From positions 51,439-115,438 of the forward strand of contig PHCE01000015.1 in the NCBI GenBank assembly GCA_002840765.1: DNA of 64,000 nucleotides, in the 5' to 3' direction. The stretch is from Betaproteobacteria bacterium HGW-Betaproteobacteria-7. GTDB taxonomy: Bacteria > Pseudomonadota > Gammaproteobacteria > Burkholderiales > Rhodocyclaceae. The position numbers and the translations under genes are program-made. The notes beneath the pieces were generated by a model. The model was not told the origin of the DNA. It did no database searches and saw only the letters and a program-made list of their open reading frames with translations. This document shows positions 35,594 through 44,368 of the stretch, one piece after another (position 1 is the first letter of the stretch; each line of letters opens with the position of its first letter).

Positions 35594-36210
35594 TGGATCC
35601 GCTCGTTCTCTCCGTCGTCGTCCTCTGGATCGTCGTCGTCGCGCTGGGCGTCTGCGTCCTCGCGCTATCCCGCCAGATCGGCATCCTCTACGAGCGCGTC
35701 GCGCCGATGGGGGCGCTGATGATGGATCACGGCCCCAAGGTCGGCGAGCAGGCGCCGCCGGTCGCCGTCAATACCTGGGAAGGGCAGGGCCTGACCATTG
35801 GCGGCGCCGCCGCCAAGAGCACGCTGCTGTTCTTCCTGTCGCCGACCTGCCCGGTGTGCAAGAAGCTGTTGCCGATCATCCGCTCGGTGCAGGCGCGCGA
35901 AGGGCGCTGGCTGAACGTCGTGCTGGCCTCCGACGGCGACCGCACGGAACACGCCGCCTTCCGCGACAAGTACCAGTTGGCCGATTTCCCCTACGTGCTC
36001 TCGCAGCCGCTGGGCATGACTTACAAAATCGCCAAGTTGCCGTACTGCATCCTGCTCGATGCCAAGGGTTTCGTCCGCGCCAAGGGCCTGGTCAATTCCC
36101 GCGAGCAGGTCGAAAGCCTGATGACCGCTTACGAAAGCGGCATCGCCTCGGTGCAGGAGCATATCGACCGCCAGCTGCTGGCCATCGAGGCCCAGCCGGA
36201 GAAGGGATAA
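35590..36210 (+). CDS. aauD: MauD-type thioredoxin-fold protein
   Basis: A 206-residue membrane-anchored (N-terminal helix, residues 6-27) thioredoxin-like protein with the CPVC redox motif in FFLSPTCPVCKKLLP. MauD is needed for disulfide pairing of the amine dehydrogenase light chain, which carries many Cys. The start overlaps the aauE stop; the second Met is equally possible. Confidence 0.88.
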   Translation: MMDPLVLSVVVLWIVVVALGVCVLALSRQIGILYERVAPMGALMMDHGPKVGEQAPPVAVNTWEGQGLTIGGAAAKSTLLFFLSPTCPVCKKLLPIIRSVQAREGRWLNVVLASDGDRTEHAAFRDKYQLADFPYVLSQPLGMTYKIAKLPYCILLDAKGFVRAKGLVNSREQVESLMTAYESGIASVQEHIDRQLLAIEAQPEKG

Positions 36211-36213
36211 GCC

Positions 36214-36759
36214 ATGGATTTCCTCAAACTCCTCGACCGCTACACCGAGCGCCGGACGCGCACGGTGGCCCAGGGCAGCGGCCGCCGCGGCTTCCTCGTC
36301 GGCGTCGGCAAGCTGCTGGTGGCCGGTGCCTTCACGCTGCCGGTACTGCCTTTCGACCGAACCAATGCGCATGCTGCCAGCGCCCATGGTGGCGCCAAGA
36401 AGAAGGGCGAACCGACCGAAAACGACTGCGACTACTGGCGTCACTGCAGCGTCGATGGCTTCCTCTGCTCCTGCTGCGGCGGCACCATGACCACCTGCCC
36501 GCCGGGCAGCACGCCATCGGCCGTGTCCTGGGTCGGCACCTGCCACAACCCGGCCGACGGCCGCGATTACCTGATCAGCTACAACGACTGCTGCGGCAAG
36601 ACCTCTTGTGGCCGCTGCTTCTGCAACACCAACACCCGCGAACGGCCGGGCTACCGGATGGGCGTGCACAACGACATCAACTGGTGCATGGCCAACCAGA
36701 GCAGCCATTACCACTGCACCGTGTCGATCATCGTCGGCCTCGAAGAGGGGCAATCATGA
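36214..36759 (+). CDS. aauA: Aromatic amine dehydrogenase light chain with TTQ cofactor residues
   Basis: A 181-residue Cys-rich light chain. A twin-arginine-like signal (RRGFLVGVGKLLVAG, from residue 24) exports it. W106 (SWVGTC) and W157 (NWCMAN) are 51 apart, exactly the spacing of the two Trp residues that form tryptophan tryptophylquinone. D125 takes the place of the catalytic Asp of AADH. At least twelve Cys remain in the mature chain for the usual disulfides. The gene overlaps the next cytochrome gene by 4 bases. Confidence 0.93.
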   Translation: MDFLKLLDRYTERRTRTVAQGSGRRGFLVGVGKLLVAGAFTLPVLPFDRTNAHAASAHGGAKKKGEPTENDCDYWRHCSVDGFLCSCCGGTMTTCPPGSTPSAVSWVGTCHNPADGRDYLISYNDCCGKTSCGRCFCNTNTRERPGYRMGVHNDINWCMANQSSHYHCTVSIIVGLEEGQS

Positions 36760-37205
36760 GCCGCCGCCTGCTGCCACTGGCTCTTGCCCTTGCCCTTGCC
36801 CTAATCGCAGGTCTGGCCGGCGCCGCCGACGGCAAGGCGGTGTATGACACCCACTGCGCTTCCTGCCATCAGCCCGACGGCGCCGGTGCCGACGGCCTGG
36901 CGCCGCCACTGCAGGGCACCCTCGGCAAGCGCCTGGCCGTGCGCCAGTACGTGCCCGGCATCGTGCTCACCGGTCTGGCCGGCAAGATGGTTTCCAAGGG
37001 CGTCACCTACACCGGCATGATGCCGTCCTGGGCGCAACTGGCGGACACCGAGCTGGCCGCCGTGGTCAATTACGTGCTGGGCAGCTTCAATGCGGCCGAG
37101 CTGCCGGCGGCGCACACGCCCTTCACGCCCGAAGACTTCGCCGCGCTGCGCGCCAGCAAGCCGACGGCGAAGCAACTGCGCGCCTGGCGCGCCGAAACCG
37201 ACTGA
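36756..37205 (+). CDS. Periplasmic monoheme cytochrome c of the amine dehydrogenase cluster
   Basis: A 149-residue exported protein: a hydrophobic signal to about residue 23, one heme site CASCH near residues 34-38, and a likely Met ligand in YTGMMPSW. It overlaps aauA (ATGA). It is a probable electron acceptor of the amine dehydrogenase, a role filled by azurin or amicyanin in known systems; no blue copper gene is present here. Confidence 0.87.
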   Translation: MSRRLLPLALALALALIAGLAGAADGKAVYDTHCASCHQPDGAGADGLAPPLQGTLGKRLAVRQYVPGIVLTGLAGKMVSKGVTYTGMMPSWAQLADTELAAVVNYVLGSFNAAELPAAHTPFTPEDFAALRASKPTAKQLRAWRAETD

Positions 37206-37215
37206 GGTGCCGCCG

Positions 37216-37644
37216 ATGAAGTCCCGTTGCGCCTTGCTGCTCGCCGGCCTGCTCATCAGCGGTGGCGCTGCCGCCGCTACCGACAGCGTGCCCAAGAACT
37301 ACCGCCTGTACTGCATGGGCTGCCATCAGGCCGACGGCACCGGTTCGCCTGCCAACGGCATCCCGTCGATGCGCGACGAGGTCGGCCATTTCCTGCGCGT
37401 GCCGGGCGGCCGGGCCTACCTGTCGCAGGTACCGGGCACCCTGCACACGCCGCTCAGCGATGCGGAGACGGCGGCGCTGCTGAGCTGGGTGATGGTCAAT
37501 ATCGGCCGCAGCAGCACGCCGGCCGACTTCCAGCCGTACACCGCCGCTGAGGTTAAAAACTACCGCGCCACGGTGCCGGACGACATTCCTGGCTTGCGGG
37601 TGAAGTTGCTGCGCGAGCTGGAACAAGGTGCGCCGGCCCGCTGA
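37216..37644 (+). CDS. Second periplasmic monoheme cytochrome c
   Basis: A 142-residue exported protein with a signal to about residue 21, a heme site CMGCH near residues 33-37, and IPSMRDEVGHFLRVPGG following it. It is the last gene of the amine dehydrogenase operon. It may relay electrons from the first cytochrome to the oxidase (inference). Confidence 0.85.
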   Translation: MKSRCALLLAGLLISGGAAAATDSVPKNYRLYCMGCHQADGTGSPANGIPSMRDEVGHFLRVPGGRAYLSQVPGTLHTPLSDAETAALLSWVMVNIGRSSTPADFQPYTAAEVKNYRATVPDDIPGLRVKLLRELEQGAPAR

Positions 37645-37657
37645 ACGGCCGCCGCAG

Positions 37658-37671
37658 TTGACCCAGATCAA
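37658..37671. promoter_or_regulatory. FNR/ANR-like box
   Basis: TTGACCCAGATCAA matches the FNR/ANR consensus TTGAT-N4-ATCAA with one deviation. It lies just upstream of the DUF1329 gene and after the cytochrome genes. Oxygen-linked control of the envelope module is possible. No FNR gene is in the window. Confidence 0.5.
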
Positions 37672-37786
37672 GAAAAGTTGCCGATTTTTGATAACGGGCC
37701 GGCAGCCCCGATTCCTACACTCGATTCCACCATAAAGCAGTCCGGGCCGGCGGGAGGCCGTGCCCTTACCCAACGAGGAGGTTCAA

Positions 37787-39169
37787 ATGATTGAAATGCG
37801 TAAAGTGGGCGCCGTCCTGACTGCCCTGTTTGCCATCCACGGCGGCGCCCATGCCGCCACCGAAGCCGATGCCGCGAAGCTGGGCAAGGAGCTGACGCCG
37901 GTCGGCGCCGAAAAGGGCGCCAACAAGGACGGTTCGATTCCCGCCTGGGCCCCCGGCGATGTCGCCACAGCCGGCTGGTCCTACGGCAAGAGCCGCGCCA
38001 CCCATTTCAAGTACCAGGGCGACAAGCCGCTGTACAGCATCGATGCGAGCAATGTCGACAAGTACGCCGCCCTGCTGTCGCCCGGCCAGATCCAGCAGAT
38101 CAAGCAGAGCAAGGGCTACAAGATGGACGTCTATCCGTCGCGGCGCACCTGCGCCAACCCGGATTTCGTCGTCGATAACACAAAGAAGAACGTCACTACC
38201 GCCAAGCTCGGCGCCGACGGCTGGAGCCTCAAGGAAGCAACGGTGCCGGGCATCCCCTTCGCCATTCCGCAGAACGGCACCGAGGTGATGTGGAACGCCA
38301 AGATGAAGTACGCCGGCGTCGGCTTCGAGTGGCCGACCCTGTACACCGCGCTGTCGCCGCGGGCGGGCTCGAGCGAATGGATCGCCGCGACGTCGACGCA
38401 GACCTACTTCTTTCCCTGGGGCAAGAAAGGTTCGACCCAGCTGTCCACGCTGCCGCCGGTCGAGTACTTCACCTACTTCTCCTACAAGTCGCCGACGGCG
38501 CTGGCCGGCCAGTCGCTGGCGATCACCAACTTCATGGACAAGACCAACGAGGTCTATTACTACTTCCCCGGCCAGCGCCGCGTCCGCCGCATGCCGACCT
38601 ACGCCTACGATGCGCCGCAGATCGGCTTCGAGAACCAGTACACGATGGACGAGCCGCGCATGTTCAACGGCACCATCGAGCGTTTCGACTGGAAGCTCGT
38701 TGGCAAGAAGGAACTGATCGTCGGCTACAACGCCTTCGGCATGTATGACCCGAGCGTCAAGTTCAACGATGTCGCCAAGAATGATGGCGTCGCCAGCGCC
38801 AACCGCCGCTACGAGCTGCATCGCGTCTGGGTCGTCGAAGCGACCGTCAAGGCCGGTGTCCGCCACGTCGCCCCGAAGCGCACCTTCTATATCGACGAAG
38901 ACAGCTGGGCCATCGTCGTTGCCGAAGACTACGACGCCCAGGGCAAGCTGTGGAAGCTGCGCGAAGGCTTCGTCATCCCGGTCTATGAAACGGGCAGCTG
39001 CGACAACCCGGCCTTCGTCCAGTACAACCTGGTCGATAACCGCTACCTGGTCGACCAGAGCTCGCTCGGCGCCGGCAAGGACATGCGCTGGTTCGTCGAA
39101 GCCAACGATCCGAAGCTGAAGCAGGGCTACTACACATCCGACAACCTGCGCGCCATCAGCGAACGCTGA
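37787..39169 (+). CDS. DUF1329 family envelope protein
   Basis: A 460-residue exported protein (signal to about residue 23, HGGAHA). It contains DKYAALLSPGQIQQIKQ, GTEVMWNAKMKY, PVEYFTYFSYKSPTALAGQS and RRVRRMPTYAYDAPQ, typical of DUF1329, a LolB/LolA-like fold. It is almost always found next to DUF1302 and RND/YCF48 genes in hydrophobic-compound degraders; the role is unknown and may be outer-membrane lipid or substrate handling. GGAGG precedes the ATG at 37787. Confidence 0.88.
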   Translation: MIEMRKVGAVLTALFAIHGGAHAATEADAAKLGKELTPVGAEKGANKDGSIPAWAPGDVATAGWSYGKSRATHFKYQGDKPLYSIDASNVDKYAALLSPGQIQQIKQSKGYKMDVYPSRRTCANPDFVVDNTKKNVTTAKLGADGWSLKEATVPGIPFAIPQNGTEVMWNAKMKYAGVGFEWPTLYTALSPRAGSSEWIAATSTQTYFFPWGKKGSTQLSTLPPVEYFTYFSYKSPTALAGQSLAITNFMDKTNEVYYYFPGQRRVRRMPTYAYDAPQIGFENQYTMDEPRMFNGTIERFDWKLVGKKELIVGYNAFGMYDPSVKFNDVAKNDGVASANRRYELHRVWVVEATVKAGVRHVAPKRTFYIDEDSWAIVVAEDYDAQGKLWKLREGFVIPVYETGSCDNPAFVQYNLVDNRYLVDQSSLGAGKDMRWFVEANDPKLKQGYYTSDNLRAISER

Positions 39170-39200
39170 GCGCCCGGCCACGCATAACGGGGGAAATCAC

Positions 39201-40850
39201 ATGAACCACATTTTCAGAAAGACCGTCGTCGCCGCGCTGCTCGGCTACATCGGCAGCGCCGCCGCCTTCACCTTCGAGACCGAGAACGTCAGCGGCTCCT
39301 TCGACAGCACCGTCAGCATCGGCATCGGCGTCCGTGCCAGCGATACGTCCTGCGGCTTGGTAACGCGCGACAGCGCCGGCTTCTACACCGGCAACGCCGG
39401 GCCGACCGGCAGCGGCGCGCCGTCGGCCTGCAGCGAGACGACCTCGGGCCTGGGCGACCAGGGCAACCTGAACTACGGGAAGGGCGATGCCTTCACCACC
39501 TACCTGAAGGGCTCGCACGAACTGCTGCTCAAGTTTCCCGAGCGCATCACCTTCCTCGGCCGGGTCAGCTGGCTGAAGGATTTCTCGGCGACGCACGACT
39601 CCGGCATCATCAGTGCCGGCAATCCGACCGGCAAGTCGCAGCCCTCTGAGGCTAGCGATGACCTGTCGTTCAAGGCCCGCCTGCTCGACTTCTGGGTCAG
39701 CAAGGAGTTTTCTGTCGGCGAGCAGACGGCCCGCGTGCGCGTCGGTAACCAGGTGGTTAGCTGGGGCGAAAGCCTGTTCCTGCCGGGCGGTATCAACCAG
39801 ACCAACGCCATGGATGTGATGCGTCTGTCGCAGCCGGGCACCCAGCTCAAGGAAGTGTTCCTGCCGGCGCCGATCGCCAGCCTCGCCGCCGGTCTCGGGG
39901 GCGGAGTGAACGTCGAAGCCTATGTCCAGGGCCGCTGGAACGAAACCTACTTTGCCCCGACCGGCGGCTACTGGTCGCTGGTCAATGGCCTGAGCAAAGG
40001 CTACAAGGATTACGGCTTCCGTAAGGACGACCCGAAGGACTCCGGGCAGTACGGCGTCGCCGTGCGCTGGCAGCCGGAAGGCACGCAGCTTAACCTTGGC
40101 CTCTATGGCATGCGCTACCACGAAAAAGCGCCGCAGTTGAACCTGGCGACCGGTCCGGCCTGGGTCTTCCCGGAAGACCGCAAGATGTTCGGCGTCAGCG
40201 CCAACTTCCCGCTCGGCGACTGGGCCATCGGTACCGAGCTGTCCTACCGGCCGAAGGATGCCGTGGCGCTCAACCCGAACCTGGGTTGCGCCGGCAACAA
40301 TGGCGACTGCTTCGTCGAAGAGAAGAAGTACCAGTTCCACCTCACCGGCATCCTGAGCATGACCCCGGGTGACTACGGCGGCATCCTCAAGCTGCTCGGT
40401 GGCGCGCAGACGGCAACCCTGCTGGCGGAAGTGGTCGGTGTCCGTTACCCGGACCTGAAGCGTTCCTACAACGGCGATCCGATCGGCGCCGGTATCTGGG
40501 GCTGGGGCAACGAGACCGACATCACCGCCGCGCCGCGGGCCGTCGGCACCAAAAACTCCTGGGGCTACAACCTGGACTTCAGCTGGGTCTACGACGGCTC
40601 GCTGATTCCCGGCTGGCAGGTGACGCCGGGCGTCTATTTCTTCCATGCCGTCAGCGGCCGGACGCCGAATGCCATGGCCCTGTTCATGGAAGGCGCCAAG
40701 TCGGCCAACATCTACGTGAACTTCACGCAGAACCCGGCCAACTGGCAGTTCGGCGTCAATTACGCGACCTTCTGGGGCGGCAAGAGCGTCTTCGATCAGC
40801 CGTACAAGGATCGTGACTTCTTCGGCGCCTACGTTTCGCGCAACTTCTGA
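39201..40850 (+). CDS. DUF1302 outer-membrane beta-barrel protein
   Basis: A 549-residue protein with a signal (about residues 1-22, AAAF). It has repeated amphipathic strands such as RVRVGNQVVSWGESLFLPGG and YGVAVRWQPEGTQLNLGLYGM, and a terminal Phe (SRNF), the mark of an outer-membrane barrel. DUF1302 proteins are candidate porins for hydrophobic substrates. It pairs with DUF1329. Confidence 0.9.
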   Translation: MNHIFRKTVVAALLGYIGSAAAFTFETENVSGSFDSTVSIGIGVRASDTSCGLVTRDSAGFYTGNAGPTGSGAPSACSETTSGLGDQGNLNYGKGDAFTTYLKGSHELLLKFPERITFLGRVSWLKDFSATHDSGIISAGNPTGKSQPSEASDDLSFKARLLDFWVSKEFSVGEQTARVRVGNQVVSWGESLFLPGGINQTNAMDVMRLSQPGTQLKEVFLPAPIASLAAGLGGGVNVEAYVQGRWNETYFAPTGGYWSLVNGLSKGYKDYGFRKDDPKDSGQYGVAVRWQPEGTQLNLGLYGMRYHEKAPQLNLATGPAWVFPEDRKMFGVSANFPLGDWAIGTELSYRPKDAVALNPNLGCAGNNGDCFVEEKKYQFHLTGILSMTPGDYGGILKLLGGAQTATLLAEVVGVRYPDLKRSYNGDPIGAGIWGWGNETDITAAPRAVGTKNSWGYNLDFSWVYDGSLIPGWQVTPGVYFFHAVSGRTPNAMALFMEGAKSANIYVNFTQNPANWQFGVNYATFWGGKSVFDQPYKDRDFFGAYVSRNF

Positions 40851-40860
40851 CAGCAGCAGG

Positions 40861-40882
40861 GGAGGGCGGCGCGCCGCCCTCC
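40861..40882. terminator. 22-base perfect GC palindrome between DUF1302 and RND genes
   Basis: GGAGGGCGGC followed directly by its complement GCGCCGCCCTCC makes a perfect inverted repeat with a minimal loop. CAGCA/TGTTG flanks could extend the stem. There is no T run, so it may be an mRNA-stability or attenuation hairpin rather than a true terminator. Confidence 0.4.
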
Positions 40883-40930
40883 TGTTGTCACCCACAAGAA
40901 CATAAAAAAACCCCAGCGGAAGAACAGAGC

Positions 40931-43324
40931 ATGCTCAACCTATTCAGCGTCGACGCCGTCGACCGCCTGCTGACCCGGACGCTCAAGGGCCTGGAAGATT
41001 TTTGCTTCCGCTTCCGCACGCCCTTCCTGATCTGGCTCGCCGTGTTCACCGCAGTGATGGGCTATTTCGCCCTGCAACTGCGCATGGAGGCCGGTTTCGA
41101 GAAGCAGATGCCGACCGGCCACGAATACATCGAAACCTTCAAGGAATACCGTAACGACGTGCTCGGCGCCAATCGCCTGACCATCGTCGTCAAGTCGCGC
41201 AAGGAGACCATCTGGACGCAGGCCGGCCTCAACCGGCTGTACGCGGTGACGCAGGCGGTGATCTACCTGCCCGGCGTAGACCGCCTCGGCGTGCAGTCCT
41301 TGTGGACGCCGAACAGCTTCGTCAATGAAATCACCGAGGAAGGCTTTCGCGCCGACCCGTTGATTCCCGGTACCGTGACGCCGGAACAGCTGAATCCCGA
41401 GATCGTCGCCGGCATCCAGCGCTCGGCCAGCCAGGGCGGCTTCGTCGGCACCCTGGTCTCGCGCGACCAGACCAGTGCCATGATCACCGCCGAACTGGCC
41501 GAGGTGGACAAGGACGGCAAGCAGATCGACTACGTCGCCTACAACCAGTTGCTCGAAGAACTGCGCGGCAAGTTCGAGGATGGCGATTTCGAGATACAGA
41601 TCATCGGTTTTGCCAAGCAGGTCGGCGACATCGCCGACGGCGCCGCCTCGGTGCTCGAATTCTGCGCCGTCGCACTGATCCTGACCGCACTCGCCGTCTA
41701 TTGGTACTGCCATTCGCTGCGCTTCACGCTGCTGCCGATCGTCTGTTCCTTCACCTCGCTCATCTGGCAGTTCGGCGCCCTGCGCCTGTTGGGCTTCGGC
41801 CTCGATCCGCTGGCTGTGCTCGTGCCCTTCCTGGTCTTCGCCATCGGCGTCTCGCACGGCGTGCAGCAGATCAATTTCATCGTTCGCGAGCTGGCGCATG
41901 GCAAGACAACCGAGGAAGCCGCCCGGGCCAGTTTCTCCGGCTTGCTCATTCCCGGCGTACTCGCCTTGGTCACCGCTTTCGTCTCCTTCATCACGCTGAT
42001 CCTGATTCCCATCCCGATGGTGCGCGAACTGGCGATCACCGCTTCGCTCGGTGTCTTCTTCAAGATCACCACCAACCTGGCGATGCTGCCGATCGCCGCC
42101 TCCTATTTCGAGTTCGACAAGGCCTATGCCGCCAAGGCGATGCTCAAGCGCGATAAGCGGGCACGCTGGCTGCGTTCGCTGGCCCGTGTCGCCGAACCGC
42201 GCAATGCCCTGATCGTCATCATCATCACCACGGTTGTCTTCGGTGTCTCGGTCTGGCAGAGCAGCGACCGCGTCGTCGGCACGCTGCAGCCGGGGGCGCC
42301 GGAACTGCGCCCGGAAGCCCGTTTCAACCGCGACGCGGTGGCTATTTCGGAAAACTACGACACCGGCCTCGACTGGCTGACGGTGATTTTCGAGGCGCCA
42401 CCCGAGTCCTGTGGCAACGTTGCGCTCGGCGGTTATCAGGACCAGTTCGTCTGGGAAATGCAGAACACCGAAGGTGTGCTCTCGGCGATGTCCTTCTCCG
42501 GCCTGCTGCGTACCTACAACGAGGGCTACAACGAGGGTAATCCGAAGATGAATGCGGTGCCCATCGATCCGGGCAACTACGCGGCGCTGGCCACCGAGAT
42601 CGGGCGGCTGCGCGGCTATATGCGCAAGGATTGCAGCATGACGGCGGTGCATCTGTTCCTGACCGACCACAAGGCGACGACGATCAACCGCGTCATCGAC
42701 AAGGTCAAGGTCTTCCGCGCCGCCAACACCATGGACGGCGTCACCATCCGCCTGGCTTCCGGCAATGCCGGCGTGCTGGCGGCGGTCAACGACGAGGTCG
42801 AGCACAGCGAACTGCCGATGCTGCTCTACGTCTATGGCGCGATCATCTTCCTGGTCGCCCTGGTCTATCGCGACTTCCGTGCCGTCATCGCCTGCTGCCT
42901 GCCGCTGACCGTCGGTACCTTCATCGGCTACTGGTTCATGAAGGAGCTGGAGATCGGGCTGACCGTCGCCACCTTGCCGGTGATGGTACTGGCCGTCGGC
43001 ATCGGCGTCGATTACGCCTTCTACATCTACAACCGGCTGCAGATGCACATGGCGGCTGGCCAGAATATCGTCAAGGCGCTCGAACACTCGATCCTCGAAG
43101 TCGGCACGGCGACCATCTTCACCGCCATCACGCTGGCCGTCGGCGTCGCCACCTGGGCCTTCTCCGACCTCAAGTTCCAGGCCGACATGGGCAAGCTGCT
43201 GGCCTTCATGTTCATGGTCAACATGGTCATGGCGATGACGGCGCTGCCGGCCTTCGCCGTCTGGCTGGAACGACTCTTCCCGCGCCGCGGCCCGGTCCGC
43301 GCCCCGGGCATCCTGGCGCACTGA
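40931..43324 (+). CDS. RND/MMPL-family membrane transporter
   Basis: A 797-residue inner-membrane protein with two repeats of one plus five transmembrane helices separated by large periplasmic loops, as in MMPL/HpnN proteins. PFLVFAIGVSHGVQQINFI and MVLAVGIGVDYAFYIYNRLQ are the equivalent TM4 segments with conserved polar residues. It probably moves a hydrophobic molecule between membranes together with the DUF1329/DUF1302 and YCF48 proteins (inference from recurrent clustering). Confidence 0.9.
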   Translation: MLNLFSVDAVDRLLTRTLKGLEDFCFRFRTPFLIWLAVFTAVMGYFALQLRMEAGFEKQMPTGHEYIETFKEYRNDVLGANRLTIVVKSRKETIWTQAGLNRLYAVTQAVIYLPGVDRLGVQSLWTPNSFVNEITEEGFRADPLIPGTVTPEQLNPEIVAGIQRSASQGGFVGTLVSRDQTSAMITAELAEVDKDGKQIDYVAYNQLLEELRGKFEDGDFEIQIIGFAKQVGDIADGAASVLEFCAVALILTALAVYWYCHSLRFTLLPIVCSFTSLIWQFGALRLLGFGLDPLAVLVPFLVFAIGVSHGVQQINFIVRELAHGKTTEEAARASFSGLLIPGVLALVTAFVSFITLILIPIPMVRELAITASLGVFFKITTNLAMLPIAASYFEFDKAYAAKAMLKRDKRARWLRSLARVAEPRNALIVIIITTVVFGVSVWQSSDRVVGTLQPGAPELRPEARFNRDAVAISENYDTGLDWLTVIFEAPPESCGNVALGGYQDQFVWEMQNTEGVLSAMSFSGLLRTYNEGYNEGNPKMNAVPIDPGNYAALATEIGRLRGYMRKDCSMTAVHLFLTDHKATTINRVIDKVKVFRAANTMDGVTIRLASGNAGVLAAVNDEVEHSELPMLLYVYGAIIFLVALVYRDFRAVIACCLPLTVGTFIGYWFMKELEIGLTVATLPVMVLAVGIGVDYAFYIYNRLQMHMAAGQNIVKALEHSILEVGTATIFTAITLAVGVATWAFSDLKFQADMGKLLAFMFMVNMVMAMTALPAFAVWLERLFPRRGPVRAPGILAH

Positions 43325-43335
43325 GGACGACGATC

Positions 43336-44334
43336 ATGACTTTCACCACGATCAAAACGGCGCTGGCGTTACTCGCCCTGCTGACCATCGGCGCTAGCGC
43401 CCTGGCCCAATCCGGGATGCCGGCCGAAGCCAAACCACTGACCGTCCGCCCGGCCAGCAAATCGACGGCCGCCGTGCTCGCCCCGATGCTCGGCGCCACC
43501 CGCGCTGGCAAGCGCCTTGTCGCCGTCGGCGATTTCGGTACCGTCCTGCTCTCCGACGACGATGGCAAGAGCTTCCGCCAGGCCGCCAGCGTGCCGGTAT
43601 CCTCGACACTGACCGCCGTTTCCTTCGCCGACGAGCAGAACGGCTGGGCCGTCGGTCACTGGGGCGTCATCCTCCACAGCGCCGATGGCGGCGAAAACTG
43701 GAGCATCCAGCGTACCGACACCGGCGAGGACCGGCCGCTGTTCTCGGTGCATTTCTTCGACGCCCGCGAAGGCATCGCCGTCGGCCTCTGGTCGCTGGTG
43801 CTGAAAACGCGCGATGGCGGCAAGAGCTGGGATTCACTGGTGATGCCGGCACCGCCGGAAGGCGGCCGCGGTGACCGCAACCTGTTCAGGATCTTCGCTT
43901 CGCCGCAGGGTAGCCTGTTCGTCGCCGCCGAGCGTGGCGCCGTGCTGCGCAGCGACGATCGCGGCGCCAGCTGGCGCTACCTGAACACCGGTTACAACGG
44001 CTCGTTCTGGTCGGGCATCGCGCTGGCCGACGGCACGCTGGTCGTCGCCGGTCTGCGCGGCACGCTGTATCGCAGCGGTGACGACGGGCGGACCTGGCAG
44101 AACGTGCCCACGGGCAGCAAGAGTTCGCTGACCGATCTGGTCGCCGTCGGCGACAAGCTGATCGGCGTTGGCCTCGATGGCGTGCAGATTGAAAGCACTG
44201 ACCAGGGCGCCAGCTTCGTCTGGACGCAACGCGATGACCGGCTGTCGATGACCGCCGCCGTCGCCGCCGGCAGCGACGGCCTGGTGCGCTTCTCCAAGCG
44301 CGGCGTGGTCAAGCCCGGGCCGACCCACAACTGA
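43336..44334 (+). CDS. YCF48-like beta-propeller protein
   Basis: A 332-residue exported protein (signal to about residue 24, ALAQ) with sialidase/YCF48-type Asp-box repeats: SDDDGKSFRQ, SADGGENWSIQ, TRDGGKSWDS, SDDRGASWRYL, SGDDGRTWQN and STDQGASFVW. Such propellers accompany RND/DUF1302 modules and probably scaffold the complex in the periplasm. It starts 11 bases after the RND gene. Confidence 0.88.
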   Translation: MTFTTIKTALALLALLTIGASALAQSGMPAEAKPLTVRPASKSTAAVLAPMLGATRAGKRLVAVGDFGTVLLSDDDGKSFRQAASVPVSSTLTAVSFADEQNGWAVGHWGVILHSADGGENWSIQRTDTGEDRPLFSVHFFDAREGIAVGLWSLVLKTRDGGKSWDSLVMPAPPEGGRGDRNLFRIFASPQGSLFVAAERGAVLRSDDRGASWRYLNTGYNGSFWSGIALADGTLVVAGLRGTLYRSGDDGRTWQNVPTGSKSSLTDLVAVGDKLIGVGLDGVQIESTDQGASFVWTQRDDRLSMTAAVAAGSDGLVRFSKRGVVKPGPTHN

Positions 44335-44368
44335 TTGAACAAAAACGACAAAGACCCAAGGAGACAGC

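Noticed and set aside
33883..36759. Methylamine dehydrogenase rather than aromatic amine dehydrogenase
   Set aside because: The heavy- and light-chain residue offsets relative to AADH, the lack of amicyanin and mauG, and the aromatic neighbours favour AADH. A phylogeny would confirm.
40940..43321. A 793-codon minus-strand frame opposite the RND gene
   Set aside because: Composition is rich in Asp, Gln, His and Arg with no domain. The plus-strand frame is a clear RND protein.
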